DNA from: Streptococcus oralis Uo5
GTDB lineage: Bacteria; Bacillota; Bacilli; Lactobacillales; Streptococcaceae
Length of the DNA stretch: 64,000 nucleotides
Reading direction: 5' to 3'
Assembly (NCBI RefSeq): GCF_000253155.1
Contig: NC_015291.1
Location: forward strand, 963,001-1,027,000
Position 1 is the first letter of the stretch. Each line of letters starts with the position of its first letter. The notes under the pieces are model-generated. The model was not told the origin of the DNA and searched no databases. It saw nothing but the letters and a program-made list of their open reading frames with translations. Below, piece by piece: positions 1-8,219 of the stretch. A program made the position numbers and the translations under genes.

Positions 1-572
1 TGCAAAACACTGGAAAAATTGTCGTTTGCTTCTTTGGAGATGGCGCGACCAATGAAGGTGTTTTCCACGAAGCAGTGAACATGGCTTCTATCTGGAACCT
101 ACCAGTCATTTTCTACTGCATCAACAACGGTTATGGGATCTCTGCGGATATCAAGAAAATGACCAATGTGGAGCATATCCATCAACGTAGTGCTGCTTAT
201 GGAATCCCTGGAATGTTTATCGAAGATGGAAACAATGTCATCGATGTCTATGAAGGATTTAAGAAAGCCGTAGACCATGTTCGTGGTGGCAATGGACCAG
301 TTTTGATCGAAAGTGTAACCTATCGCTGGCTTGGTCACTCATCATCTGACCCTGGTAAATATCGTACGCGTGAAGAAGTGGAATTGTGGAAACAAAAAGA
401 CCCAATCGAAAACCTTCGCAAGTACCTCGTTGAAAATAATATTGCGAGTGCAGAAGAATTGGAAGAAATTCAAGCACAAGTCAAGGAAGCAGTGGAAGCT
501 TCTGTTAAATTTGCAGAAGAAAGTCCATTCCCACCACTAGAATCCGCATTTGAAGATATTTACGCAGACTAA
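1..572 (+). CDS. pdhA: Pyruvate/acetoin dehydrogenase E1 component, alpha subunit (5'-truncated by window edge)
   Basis: This is the C-terminal part of the thiamine-diphosphate-dependent E1 alpha subunit, which with E1 beta decarboxylates pyruvate (or acetoin) in the 2-oxoacid dehydrogenase complex. The reading frame is open from base 3. It shows the ThDP-binding signature GDGATNEG followed about 30 residues later by NNGYGIS, and the phosphorylation-loop-like segment YRWLGHSSSDPG typical of the family. The first part of the protein lies outside the window. An apparent GTG start at base 75 is internal to the ThDP motif and is not a real start. The stop is 15 bases before pdhB, so the two are co-transcribed. 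Mitis-group genomes often call this gene acoA; sequence alone does not decide between pyruvate and acetoin as substrate. Confidence 0.93.
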   Translation, partial: QNTGKIVVCFFGDGATNEGVFHEAVNMASIWNLPVIFYCINNGYGISADIKKMTNVEHIHQRSAAYGIPGMFIEDGNNVIDVYEGFKKAVDHVRGGNGPVLIESVTYRWLGHSSSDPGKYRTREEVELWKQKDPIENLRKYLVENNIASAEELEEIQAQVKEAVEASVKFAEESPFPPLESAFEDIYAD

Positions 573-587
573 GGAGAAAGAGATAAA

Positions 588-1580
588 ATGGAAACAAAAA
601 CAATGTCGTTCCGTGACACCATTATCCTTGCTATGTCTGAGGAAATGCGTCGCGATGAAAATGTGTTCTTGATGGGAGAAGACGTCGGTGTCTTCGGAGG
701 AGACTTCGGAACTTCTGTTGGAATGCTCGAAGAATTTGGTCCAGAACGTGTCCGTGACTGTCCTATTTCTGAAGCTGCTATCTCTGGAGCAGCAGCAGGA
801 GCAGCCATGACAGGACTTCGTCCAATCGTCGATATGACCTTCATGGACTTCTCGGTTATTGCCATGGACAATATCGTCAACCAAGCTGCTAAAACACGTT
901 ATATGTTTGGTGGTAAAGGTCAGGTTCCAATGACTGTCCGCTGTGCAGCTGGTAACGGAGTTGGTTCTGCTGCCCAGCACTCACAATCTTTAGAGTCTTG
1001 GTTCACTCACATTCCTGGACTAAAGGTTGTAGCGCCTGGTACGCCTGCTGACATGAAAGGACTTCTCAAGTCTTCTATCCGTGATAACAACCCTGTTATC
1101 ATCCTTGAGTACAAGTCAGAATTTAACCAAAAAGGGGAAGTGCCAGTTGATCCAGACTATACAATCCCACTTGGGGTTGGGGAAATCAAACGCCAAGGTA
1201 CAGATGTAACAGTTGTTACTTACGGAAAAATGCTTCGACGTGTGGTTCAAGCTGCTGAAGAATTGGCAGAAGAAGGAATTTCAGTTGAAATTGTGGACCC
1301 ACGTACCCTTGTTCCACTTGATAAGGATATCATCATCAACTCAGTTAAGAAGACTGGTAAAGTTGTTCTGGTCAACGATGCCCACAAAACAAGTGGCTAT
1401 ATCGGCGAGATTTCAGCAATTATTTCAGAATCAGAAGCATTTGACTATCTAGATGCGCCAATCCGCCGTTGCGCAGGAGAAGATGTGCCAATGCCTTACG
1501 CACAAAACCTAGAAAATGCAATGATTCCAACAGTTGAAAGCATCAAAGATGCAATCCGTAAAACCTATAACAAAGAATAA
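588..1580 (+). CDS. pdhB: Pyruvate/acetoin dehydrogenase E1 component, beta subunit
   Basis: This is the 330-aa E1 beta subunit, partner of the alpha subunit upstream, forming the alpha2-beta2 ThDP enzyme of the complex. It begins with the family's transketolase-like region (around residues 5-175), containing GEDVGVFGGDFGTS and PISEAAISGAAAGAAMTG, and ends with the transketolase C-terminal region (around residues 195-320, VVDPRTLVPLD-type segment IVDPRTLVPLDKD). Length is normal for the family. It has a good ribosome binding site (AAGGAG) ahead of the ATG at 588. A hairpin follows the stop directly and a 338-base non-coding gap separates it from E2, which is unusual in this operon type. Also called acoB. 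Confidence 0.95.
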   Translation: METKTMSFRDTIILAMSEEMRRDENVFLMGEDVGVFGGDFGTSVGMLEEFGPERVRDCPISEAAISGAAAGAAMTGLRPIVDMTFMDFSVIAMDNIVNQAAKTRYMFGGKGQVPMTVRCAAGNGVGSAAQHSQSLESWFTHIPGLKVVAPGTPADMKGLLKSSIRDNNPVIILEYKSEFNQKGEVPVDPDYTIPLGVGEIKRQGTDVTVVTYGKMLRRVVQAAEELAEEGISVEIVDPRTLVPLDKDIIINSVKKTGKVVLVNDAHKTSGYIGEISAIISESEAFDYLDAPIRRCAGEDVPMPYAQNLENAMIPTVESIKDAIRKTYNKE

Positions 1581-1606
1581 TCTTACATAAATTGAATTAT
1601 GTAAGA
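1581..1606 (+). terminator. Hairpin directly after pdhB (possible partial terminator)
   Basis: A near-perfect inverted repeat, TCTTACATAA and TTATGTAAGA around a 6-base loop, begins one base after the pdhB stop and is followed by TTTT. The stem is A/T-rich and the T run short, so full termination is doubtful; it may cut E1 over E2 expression or protect the 3' end. Two close relatives of this palindrome occur at 6694-6715 and 11425-11450. Confidence 0.45.
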
Positions 1607-1918
1607 TTTTAGAGATTTTTAACTTTAGTAACTTAAGACATGTGTTGTATTCAAGTGATTTGAAGAGTTGCGACATGAGTGAGTCGAATCGATAATATTC
1701 GACGAATGAATTAGTAAGTCTACAAGGTTGACCGCCTGATAGCGGCAACCGTAGTAATTTGAGTCACGTTCCGTGTCCAAGTTACTTGTAGAGTTGAACA
1801 TGGGCTAAAAGCTCGGAAAAAAGATAAATCTCCTTGACTTCATCGAAGTCTGCGTAGATTTCATATTTTTCGGTCGCTTTTAAACGCCCTTAGTATCATA
1901 AATAGAATTGGAGAGGTC
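1607..1918 (+). other. Structured non-coding gap between E1 beta and E2
   Basis: No open frame of note. The stretch folds on paper into several hairpins: GTCGAAT/ATTCGAC at 1683-1703, a long bulged stem at 1720-1754 (CTAC, GGTTG, CCGC pairing with GCGG, CAACC, GTAG), and an imperfect long stem at about 1816-1880 (GAAAAA, AAATCT pairing with AGATTT, TTTTTC) enclosing GACTTC/GAAGTC. A direct repeat of about 25 bases occurs at 1652-1677 and 1778-1802 (shared core AAGAGTTG/TAGAGTTG then ACATG). I do not recognise BOX or RUP sequences here. The E2 ribosome site (GGAGAGG) ends the stretch. This gap sits where the missing N-terminal lipoyl domain of E2 would be encoded. Confidence 0.5.
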
Positions 1919-2962
1919 ATGGCTGATGACAAGCTAAGAGCGACTCCTGCGGCTAGAAAGTTAGCGGATGAACTAGGTATCAACCTCTACGACGTTTCTG
2001 GCTCAGGTGCAAACGGTCGTGTCCACAAAGAAGACGTGGAAACTTATAAAGACACAAACGTGGTTCGCATTTCGCCACTTGCAAAACGAATTGCCCTCGA
2101 ACATAACATTGCTTGGCAGGAAATCCAAGGAACGGGTCATCGTGGTAAGATCATGAAGAAGGACGTTTTGGCCTTGCTTCCTGAAAATATCGAAAACGAC
2201 ACCATCAAGTCTCCTGCTCAGATTGAAAAAGTGGAAGAAGTTCCAGACACTATCACTCCTTATGGTGAGATTGAGCGTATTCCAATGACACCAATGCGTA
2301 AGGTTATCGCCCAACGTATGGTTGAATCCTACCTAACTGCGCCAACCTTCACGCTAAACTATGATGTCGATATGTCTGAAATGCTGGCTCTTCGTAAGAA
2401 GGTCCTTGATCCAATCATGGAAGCAACTGGTAAGAAAGTAACGGTTACAGACCTTCTTTCTCTCGCTGTTGTGAAGACATTGATGAAACACCCTTACATC
2501 AACGCTTCATTGACTGAAGATGGCAAGACCATTATCACTCATAATTATGTCAATCTTGCTATGGCAGTTGGGATGGATAATGGTCTAATGACACCAGTTG
2601 TTTACAATGCTGAAAAGATGAGTCTTTCAGAGCTGGTTGTAGCCTTCAAGGATGTCATTGGTCGTACCTTGGATGGTAAATTGGCTCCAAGCGAACTCCA
2701 AAATTCAACCTTCACAATTAGTAACTTGGGAATGTTTGGCGTTCAGTCCTTTGGCCCGATTATTAACCAACCAAACTCAGCTATCCTCGGGGTGAGCTCA
2801 ACAGTAGAGAAACCTGTAGTTGTCAATGGTGAGATTGTTATTCGTCCTATCATGAGCCTAGGATTAACCATTGACCACCGTGTTGTAGATGGTATGGCTG
2901 GTGCTAAGTTTATGAAAGACTTGAAAACCTTAATTGAGAACCCAATCTCAATGTTGGTTTAA
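1919..2962 (+). CDS. pdhC: Dihydrolipoamide acetyltransferase (E2) lacking a lipoyl domain
   Basis: This is the E2 acyltransferase core of the 2-oxoacid dehydrogenase complex, 347 aa. Residues about 7-43 and 49-87 are two peripheral-subunit-binding domains in tandem (RATPAARKLADELGI... SGANGRVHKEDV and ISPLAKRIALEHNI... GHRGKIMKKDV). The catalytic domain follows and ends with the active-site signature TIDHRVVDGM (His and Asp of the HxxxDG motif). The usual E2 N-terminal lipoyl domain (about 80 residues with a DK-A/V lysine) is absent; the start ATG at 1919 has its own ribosome site and lies directly in front of the first binding domain. The lipoyl domain of the complex is instead carried by the E3 protein encoded next. 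Short E2 proteins of this form are known in pneumococcus, so this is probably functional. Also called acoC. Confidence 0.93.
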   Translation: MADDKLRATPAARKLADELGINLYDVSGSGANGRVHKEDVETYKDTNVVRISPLAKRIALEHNIAWQEIQGTGHRGKIMKKDVLALLPENIENDTIKSPAQIEKVEEVPDTITPYGEIERIPMTPMRKVIAQRMVESYLTAPTFTLNYDVDMSEMLALRKKVLDPIMEATGKKVTVTDLLSLAVVKTLMKHPYINASLTEDGKTIITHNYVNLAMAVGMDNGLMTPVVYNAEKMSLSELVVAFKDVIGRTLDGKLAPSELQNSTFTISNLGMFGVQSFGPIINQPNSAILGVSSTVEKPVVVNGEIVIRPIMSLGLTIDHRVVDGMAGAKFMKDLKTLIENPISMLV

Positions 2963-3006
2963 GTTAGCTATTGTTATTTTAGAGTTTTAGATAAAGGAAG
3001 TAAGAC

Positions 3007-4710
3007 ATGGCCTTAGAAGTAATTATGCCAAAAGCCGGCGTGGATATGACAGAAGGACAAATCGTCCAATGGAATAAGAAAGTCGGAGAATTTGTAAAAG
3101 AAGGAGAAATCCTTTTGGAAATTATGACTGACAAAGTCAGCATGGAATTGGAAGCCGAAGAAGATGGATACTTGATTGCCATCCTCAAAGGAGATGGTGA
3201 AACAGTTCCGGTTACAGAAGTTATCGGTTACCTTGGTGAAGAAGGGGAAAACATCCCAACAACTGGAGTGGCAGCGCCAGAATCAAAACCTGCACCTGCA
3301 GCTAGTGCCTCAAACGACGATGGTAAGAGCGATGATGCCTTTGATATCGTTGTAATTGGTGGAGGTCCTGCTGGATATGTAGCTGCCATTAAAGCTGCCC
3401 AACTCGGCGGTAAGGTTGCCCTTGTTGAGAAATCTGAACTAGGTGGAACCTGCTTGAACCGTGGATGTATCCCAACTAAGACATACCTTCACAATGCTGA
3501 AATCATCGAAAATATCGGTCATGCAGCAAATCGTGGTATCGTCATTGAAAATCCAAACTTCACTGTTGATATGGATAAACTTTTAGAAACTAAATCTAAA
3601 GTTGTCAATACCTTGGTAGGTGGTGTTGCAGGTCTTCTGCGTAGTTACGGAGTTACTGTTCATAAGGGTGTTGGTACTATCACTAAAGATAAGAATGTCT
3701 TGGTAAATGGTTCTGAATTGCTTGAAACCAAGAAAATTATCCTTGCTGGTGGTTCAAAAGTCAGCAAGATCAACGTTCCTGGTATGGAATCTTCACTTGT
3801 GATGACAAGCGACGACATTCTTGAAATGAACGAAGTTCCAGAAAGCCTTGTTATCATCGGTGGTGGAGTTGTCGGTATCGAACTCGGTCAAGCCTTCATG
3901 ACATTTGGTTCAAAAGTGACTGTTATCGAAATGATGGACCGTATCGTTCCAGCTATGGATGCGGAAGTGTCTAAGAATCTTCGCTTGATCCTTGAACGTA
4001 AAGGAATGACCATCTTAACAGGTACAAAACTGCAAGAAATCATCGAGGAAAATGGTCAACTTCGTATTAAAGTTGAAGGAAAAGACGATATCATTGCAAA
4101 TAAAGCCCTTCTTTCAATCGGTCGTGTTCCAGATCTTGAAGGTATTGGCGATGTTGAATTTGAATTGGATCGTGGACGTATCAAGGTCAACGAATATATG
4201 GAAACTTCTGTTCCGGGTATTTACGCACCAGGTGATATCAATGGTACTAAGATGTTGGCGCACGCAGCCTTCCGTATGGGTGAAGTTGCCGCTGAAAATG
4301 CCCTTAAAGGAAATCATGCTGTTGCTAAGTTGAACTTGACTCCAGCAGCTATCTACACTCTTCCTGAAGTAGCAGCAGTAGGCTTGACTGAAGAACAAGC
4401 TCGTGAGAAATACGATGTTGCTATCGGTAAGTTCAACTTTGCGGCTAACGGACGTGCTATTGCATCAGATGCGGCTCAAGGTTTCGTAAAAGTTATTGCT
4501 GATAAGAAATACGGAGAAATCCTTGGTGTGCATATCATTGGTCCTGCAGCCGCAGAATTGATTAACGAGGCGTCAAGCATTATCGAAATGGAAATCACTG
4601 TTGAAGAAATGCTGAAAACCATCCACGGACACCCAACCTACTCTGAAGTGATGTACGAAGCATTTGCAGATGTTCTAGGAATGGCTATCCATTCACCTAA
4701 GAAAAAATAA
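3007..4710 (+). CDS. lpdA: Dihydrolipoamide dehydrogenase (E3) with N-terminal lipoyl domain
   Basis: This is the FAD/NAD enzyme that reoxidises dihydrolipoamide in the complex, 567 aa. Residues 1-80 are a biotinyl/lipoyl domain with the modification site in EIMTDKVSMELEA (Lys of DKV). A short Ala/Pro-rich hinge follows at about 90-112. The flavoprotein begins with IVVIGGGPAGYVAA and carries the redox-active disulfide in GGTCLNRGCIPTK, the NAD-binding GGGVVGIELGQA and the C-terminal His-Glu dyad region HGHPTYSE. It follows E2 by 44 bases, with ribosome site AAGGAAG. The arrangement supplies the swinging arm missing from E2. Also called acoL. Two tandem hairpins downstream end the operon. Confidence 0.96.
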   Translation: MALEVIMPKAGVDMTEGQIVQWNKKVGEFVKEGEILLEIMTDKVSMELEAEEDGYLIAILKGDGETVPVTEVIGYLGEEGENIPTTGVAAPESKPAPAASASNDDGKSDDAFDIVVIGGGPAGYVAAIKAAQLGGKVALVEKSELGGTCLNRGCIPTKTYLHNAEIIENIGHAANRGIVIENPNFTVDMDKLLETKSKVVNTLVGGVAGLLRSYGVTVHKGVGTITKDKNVLVNGSELLETKKIILAGGSKVSKINVPGMESSLVMTSDDILEMNEVPESLVIIGGGVVGIELGQAFMTFGSKVTVIEMMDRIVPAMDAEVSKNLRLILERKGMTILTGTKLQEIIEENGQLRIKVEGKDDIIANKALLSIGRVPDLEGIGDVEFELDRGRIKVNEYMETSVPGIYAPGDINGTKMLAHAAFRMGEVAAENALKGNHAVAKLNLTPAAIYTLPEVAAVGLTEEQAREKYDVAIGKFNFAANGRAIASDAAQGFVKVIADKKYGEILGVHIIGPAAAELINEASSIIEMEITVEEMLKTIHGHPTYSEVMYEAFADVLGMAIHSPKKK

Positions 4711-4779
4711 ATAAGAGTTTCAACTAAATTTTCTTAAAGTAGTACGGACGGCAGCGACCTCTATTAGAGTTCCATGCCT

Positions 4780-4807
4780 AAAAATTGAGCCTCTTGTCTC
4801 AATTTTT
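4780..4807 (+). terminator. Intrinsic terminator after lpdA (first of two)
   Basis: AAAAATTGAG pairs with CTCAATTTTT around an 8-base loop, with the T run built into the 3' arm. It lies 70 bases after the lpdA stop. Confidence 0.65.
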
Positions 4808-4811
4808 CCGA

Positions 4812-4843
4812 GAAATGTAACGATAACACGTTACATTTCTTTT
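4812..4843 (+). terminator. Intrinsic terminator after lpdA (second)
   Basis: GAAATGTAAC pairs with GTTACATTTC around an 8-base loop and is followed by TTTT. Together with the hairpin just before it, this separates the dehydrogenase operon from lplA. Confidence 0.75.
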
Positions 4844-4905
4844 ACCACTTTAGAAAATTTGATTGCTATGAACAGAATTTAAAAATTAAATTTTTTGGAA
4901 ATACT

Positions 4906-5895
4906 ATGAAATATATTATCAATCATTCAAACGACACTGCATTTAATATTGCCTTGGAAGAATATGCCTTTAAACATCTTTTGGATGAGGATCAAATCTT
5001 CCTACTTTGGATTAACAAACCATCTATCATTGTTGGGCGTCACCAGAACACTATCGAAGAAATCAACCGTGATTATGTTCGCGAAAATGGTATTGAGGTA
5101 GTCCGCCGTATCAGTGGTGGTGGGGCTGTTTATCACGATTTAAACAATCTCAACTACACCATCATTTCAAAAGAAGATGAAAATAAGGCCTTTGACTTCA
5201 AGAGCTTCTCAACTCCAGTTATCAATACCTTAGCTCAACTAGGCGTTAAAGCTGAGTTCACAGGCCGTAATGACCTTGAGATTGACGGTAAGAAATTCTG
5301 TGGAAATGCCCAAGCCTATATCAATGGGCGTATCATGCACCACGGTTGCTTGCTCTTTGACGTTGATTTGTCAGTCCTAGCAAACGCCCTCAAGGTTTCA
5401 AAAGATAAATTTGAATCAAAAGGTGTGAAATCCGTCCGTGCCCGTGTTACCAATATTATCAATGAATTACCAGAAAAAATCACAGTTGAAGAATTCCGTG
5501 ATTTACTATTGGAATACATGAAAAAAGAGTACCCAGAGATGACTGAATACGTTTTTTCAGAAGAAGAATTGGCTGAAATCAATCGCATCAAGGATACCAA
5601 GTTCGGCACTTGGGACTGGAACTACGGTAAATCACCTGAATTTAACGTTCGTCGGGGAACAAAATTCACTAGTGGTAAGGTTGAAGTTTTTGCCAACGTC
5701 ATTGAATCAAAAATCCAAGATATCAAGATTTATGGTGACTTCTTTGGTATCGAAGACGTTGCAGCTGTAGAAGATGTCCTTCGTGGCATGAAATACGAAC
5801 GCGAAGATGTCCTTAAGGCCTTAGAAACTATTGACATCACACGCTATTTTGCTGGTATCAGCCGTGAAGAAATCGCTGAAGCAGTAGTGGGGTAA
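4906..5895 (+). CDS. lplA: Lipoate-protein ligase A
   Basis: This enzyme activates free lipoate with ATP and transfers it to the lipoyl lysine of target domains. The 329-aa protein has the BPL/LplA catalytic fold: NDTAFNIALEEYAF at the start, VRRISGGGAVYHD (lipoyl-AMP binding), TGRNDLEIDGKKFCGNAQ, and the C-terminal accessory domain from about residue 250. Its position right after the complex genes fits lipoylation of the lipoyl domain on LpdA, the only such domain visible in this cluster. The ribosome site ahead of ATG 4906 is weak (TTGGAAATACT). It has its own terminator. Confidence 0.95.
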   Translation: MKYIINHSNDTAFNIALEEYAFKHLLDEDQIFLLWINKPSIIVGRHQNTIEEINRDYVRENGIEVVRRISGGGAVYHDLNNLNYTIISKEDENKAFDFKSFSTPVINTLAQLGVKAEFTGRNDLEIDGKKFCGNAQAYINGRIMHHGCLLFDVDLSVLANALKVSKDKFESKGVKSVRARVTNIINELPEKITVEEFRDLLLEYMKKEYPEMTEYVFSEEELAEINRIKDTKFGTWDWNYGKSPEFNVRRGTKFTSGKVEVFANVIESKIQDIKIYGDFFGIEDVAAVEDVLRGMKYEREDVLKALETIDITRYFAGISREEIAEAVVG

Positions 5896-5898
5896 GGA

Positions 5899-5930
5899 AA
5901 AAGAATCCATTTATGATGGATTCTTTTATT
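5899..5930 (+). terminator. Intrinsic terminator of lplA
   Basis: GAATCCAT pairs with ATGGATTC around TTATG, followed by TTTTATT. It starts four bases after the lplA stop. Confidence 0.85.
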
Positions 5931-5940
5931 AGGGTTAAAC

Positions 5941-5968
5941 TTAAGAATCATGCTGATTAGATTATAAT
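5941..5968 (+). promoter_or_regulatory. Promoter of the 5999 gene
   Basis: A consensus -10 TATAAT (5963-5968) is preceded at 16 bases by TTAAGA (5941-5946). It sits 30 bases upstream of an ATG with a strong AAAGGAG ribosome site. Confidence 0.6.
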
Positions 5969-5998
5969 AGTGATGAAAAATGAAAGGAGTTATTCATT

Positions 5999-6640
5999 AT
6001 GTTAGAAATTCCAGTAGAAAAACTTAACCTATTTGAACAGTTAGACCGCAATGTTGTTGCTTTTTATAGAAATACGGAAATTTCTCAAACTGAAAGTTTA
6101 AATATAAGCATCACACAAGAACATTATGATAAGAAATACAAAGAGCTTCAGCCTTTAGGATACCAAGCTGTTCAAATACCTTTAGGAATGGCTTTAGATA
6201 ATGTAATCCAGCAAGCCTATTTCCAAAATATTATAATTGGCGGTCTTCTGCCCGATGAAATCAATGTAAACAAAGAAGACTTAATGCCTTTGAAAGATAT
6301 TGTTGATAGTTTTTGTATTATGTATGCTGCAGCAAATAACCGACTGGAAAATAGTAAGGCTTATGAACTTATGAAAGATAAGACAGTGTTCTTTATTGGT
6401 AAACTGTTGACTGATGATCTTAAAAATGGTGGCGAAATTTCGTATATGGGAATCGAAAGAGAATCATCTGATGGAACTTCTTATGAAGCAGTAAAATGTT
6501 TTCTAACTAAAGAGAGTGCTGATCAGTACAATGATTCAAAAAAACCTGTAAACCCAGTAAATCTAGCCCATCTTCAAGCCTTTTGGGGTAAACCAGTAAT
6601 TATAGAGCCACACCGTAACTACTGGATTGAGTTTAAATAG
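5999..6640 (+). CDS. Conserved hypothetical protein, 213 aa
   Basis: I do not recognise this protein with confidence. It is soluble-looking (no signal peptide or membrane segment), mildly acidic, and begins with LEIPVEKLNLFEQL. It has its own promoter, an ideal ribosome site (AAAGGAG, 7 bases before ATG) and its own terminator, so it is a single-gene unit. It is the last + strand gene before the terminus-proximal switch in gene orientation. The C-terminal segment PVNLAHLQAFWGKPVIIEPH is reminiscent of substrate-free regulatory folds such as SseB-like domains, but this is only an impression. Confidence 0.8.
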   Translation: MLEIPVEKLNLFEQLDRNVVAFYRNTEISQTESLNISITQEHYDKKYKELQPLGYQAVQIPLGMALDNVIQQAYFQNIIIGGLLPDEINVNKEDLMPLKDIVDSFCIMYAAANNRLENSKAYELMKDKTVFFIGKLLTDDLKNGGEISYMGIERESSDGTSYEAVKCFLTKESADQYNDSKKPVNPVNLAHLQAFWGKPVIIEPHRNYWIEFK

Positions 6641-6682
6641 CTAAAAAACGAAAGATAAAGGAATTGGTCTTTCGTTTTTTAG
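6641..6682. terminator. Bidirectional terminator between the 5999 gene and xerS
   Basis: CTAAAAAACGAAAGA pairs with TCTTTCGTTTTTTAG around a 12-base loop, giving an A run on one side and a T run on the other, so it can serve both convergent genes. Confidence 0.85.
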
Positions 6683-6693
6683 CGATAGTTGCT

Positions 6694-6715
6694 TTACATA
6701 ATTTATAATATGTAA
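6694..6715. repeat. Small palindrome TTACATA/TATGTAA
   Basis: TTACATA and TATGTAA flank an 8-base A/T spacer just beyond the xerS stop. It is related to the palindromes at 1581-1606 and 11425-11450. Function unknown. Confidence 0.4.
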
Positions 6716-6718
6716 CAA

Positions 6719-7789
6719 TCATAAACTATCTAAAGCATTCTTTTGTTCATCATTGACGATATGGGTATAGAGGTCAGTGACTTGTGTGCTAGCATGACCT
6801 AACTGATGGCTGACCAAAACTTGCGATTTAGTTGCATCATAGAGCCTAGTTGCCAGGGTATGCCGTAGTTTGTGGGGAGTTACACGGACTTTGAAGTCCT
6901 CAGAGTACTTAGCAACCATTTTCTCGACGCTGGAAGCATCGATACGATTGGGAACACCACGATATAAGGTCAGAAAGAGCGCTGTATCTGTTTTTTCCGT
7001 CTTATAGCGTTGATTTCGAATGGCGAGATAATTTTCAAGGTAAGACTTGGCAAAGGCTGCGACATTGACAGAATCACGTTTGCCCCCTTTTCGAGTGACA
7101 TCAATGACCATCATTTTGAGATTAAGGTCTCTTAGATCCAGATTAACAGCTTCAGATAGGCGGACACCAGACGCCAAGAGAAGGGCAATAATGGCTAAAT
7201 CACGTTCTTTATTTTTATTGAATGACGAGAGAGCACGATTTGAGAGTTGTTGTGGGTACTCTTGGTCAATATAAGTCAGAAAACCTTCTGTTTCATCACC
7301 TAGAAAGAGTTTTTGCTTGATGTTTTCAGCTCTGGCAGCAAGTGTTTCTTTCTTTTTCTTGGTTGAAACTTTCTTCATTACATTACGATAGAAATAAGGC
7401 TCCCCCTGGTCGTTTTCGACTTCCTCGGTTAGATACTTGTAAAGACTAGATAGTGCTGACAAAGTGCGATTGATTGTTGTCTGAGAGACACCTTGTTTAG
7501 TTGTATTAGCATTCAGCAAAGGTCGTTCACGAAGATATAGAATAAAGGACTCCATGTCTTTTTTAGACATATTTTCCAAGACCGATAAAGGAATATCGAC
7601 CATTTTATCCGCATTTGAGATTCCAGACTCCAAAACCCAGCTGAAAAATCGATCGTATTCCTTGAGGTATTCGTATAAGGTTGTAAAACTGTAGGGCACA
7701 GCAAGCTTAGATTGGTAGTATTCCAGAACATACCAGGGCATTATTTGTTTTAGTTTGTCGATTCGCTCTAGTAAAATCTCACGTTTCAT
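6719..7789 (-). CDS. xerS: Tyrosine recombinase XerS (chromosome dimer resolution)
   Basis: XerS is the single Xer recombinase of streptococci and lactococci; it acts at dif_SL with FtsK to resolve chromosome dimers. The 356-aa protein has an N-terminal SAM-like core-binding domain (about residues 15-130) and a catalytic domain with the tyrosine recombinase residues: Arg in [18 protein letters not shown], Lys in [12 protein letters not shown], the HxxR box [15 protein letters not shown], the second His in [14 protein letters not shown] and the nucleophilic Tyr in that same segment. The candidate dif site lies 50 bases upstream of the start, which is the known XerS arrangement and argues against a phage integrase. 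First - strand gene after a run of + strand genes. Confidence 0.95.
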   Translation of the reverse strand: MKREILLERIDKLKQIMPWYVLEYYQSKLAVPYSFTTLYEYLKEYDRFFSWVLESGISNADKMVDIPLSVLENMSKKDMESFILYLRERPLLNANTTKQGVSQTTINRTLSALSSLYKYLTEEVENDQGEPYFYRNVMKKVSTKKKKETLAARAENIKQKLFLGDETEGFLTYIDQEYPQQLSNRALSSFNKNKERDLAIIALLLASGVRLSEAVNLDLRDLNLKMMVIDVTRKGGKRDSVNVAAFAKSYLENYLAIRNQRYKTEKTDTALFLTLYRGVPNRIDASSVEKMVAKYSEDFKVRVTPHKLRHTLATRLYDATKSQVLVSHQLGHASTQVTDLYTHIVNDEQKNALDSL

Positions 7790-7838
7790 GTATTTTCTCC
7801 ATAATTAAGTCTACTAGTAGTATAGCATAGACTTACAT

Positions 7839-7872
7839 ATTTTTCAAGAAAATTATAGTTTTTCGGAAAGAT
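7839..7872. other. dif_SL-like chromosome dimer resolution site
   Basis: Upstream of xerS lie two imperfect inverted half-sites, ATTTTTCAAGAAAA (7839-7852) and TTTTTCGGAAAGAT (7859-7872), separated by the 6-base spacer TTATAG. This organisation, sequence type and location next to xerS match the atypical dif_SL site described in lactococci and streptococci. It marks the replication terminus. Gene direction changes here from + (left) to - (right), in agreement. Confidence 0.85.
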
Positions 7873-7928
7873 GTAATAAGAAACTTAAAACTGAAGCCTA
7901 ACATCTCCCAGTTATCTTGAACCCTTTG

Positions 7929-8219
7929 TTAAATTTCATCATACTTGAGCAACATATTCGGAATCTTTTCTTCAAGATTCTTGCGAACTTTACCTTGAAT
8001 TGCAGTGTCCATCTGGTTGTTTATGCTTGTAATGGTTGATTTGGTTTCTGTAGCAATTTTCTTAGCTGCCTTATTAAAGTTATCTTTTAATTTATTTTTT
8101 GCTGTTATCGCTAACTTTGCTTCCGTAATGATTCGGTTTCTTTCCATCATTCGATACATTTGTTTCAGTGCATACTGGTATTCTTCATCTGTGTAGTATT
8201 CATTCATTGGTGCTTGCAT
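7929..8219 (-). CDS. Small helical protein, putative secretion partner of the lipase toxin (Lap-like)
   Basis: This 96-aa protein is predicted all alpha-helical, Lys/Asn/Met-rich, without signal peptide or membrane segment. It is the last gene of the lipase toxin operon and overlaps the previous gene by 20 bases. Type VII effectors with LXG-type domains are accompanied by two such small helical proteins that bind the targeting domain. Near its start, YTDEE fits the YxxxD/E pattern seen in type VII substrates, although that motif is short and can occur by chance. The role is inference from size, fold type and gene order. Confidence 0.75.
   Translation of the reverse strand: MQAPMNEYYTDEEYQYALKQMYRMMERNRIITEAKLAITAKNKLKDNFNKAAKKIATETKSTITSINNQMDTAIQGKVRKNLEEKIPNMLLKYDEI

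Noticed and set aside
1607..1918. Pneumococcal BOX or RUP element
   Set aside because: The boxA/boxC sequences I know and the RUP ends are not present; only generic hairpins and a local direct repeat are visible.
2003..2314. A 103-codon - strand frame inside the E2 gene
   Set aside because: Antisense shadow with no start signal; the + strand carries the binding domains.
6719..7789. Phage or element integrase
   Set aside because: The protein is a full XerS-type recombinase with a dif_SL-like site upstream and lies at the strand switch; no phage genes are nearby.
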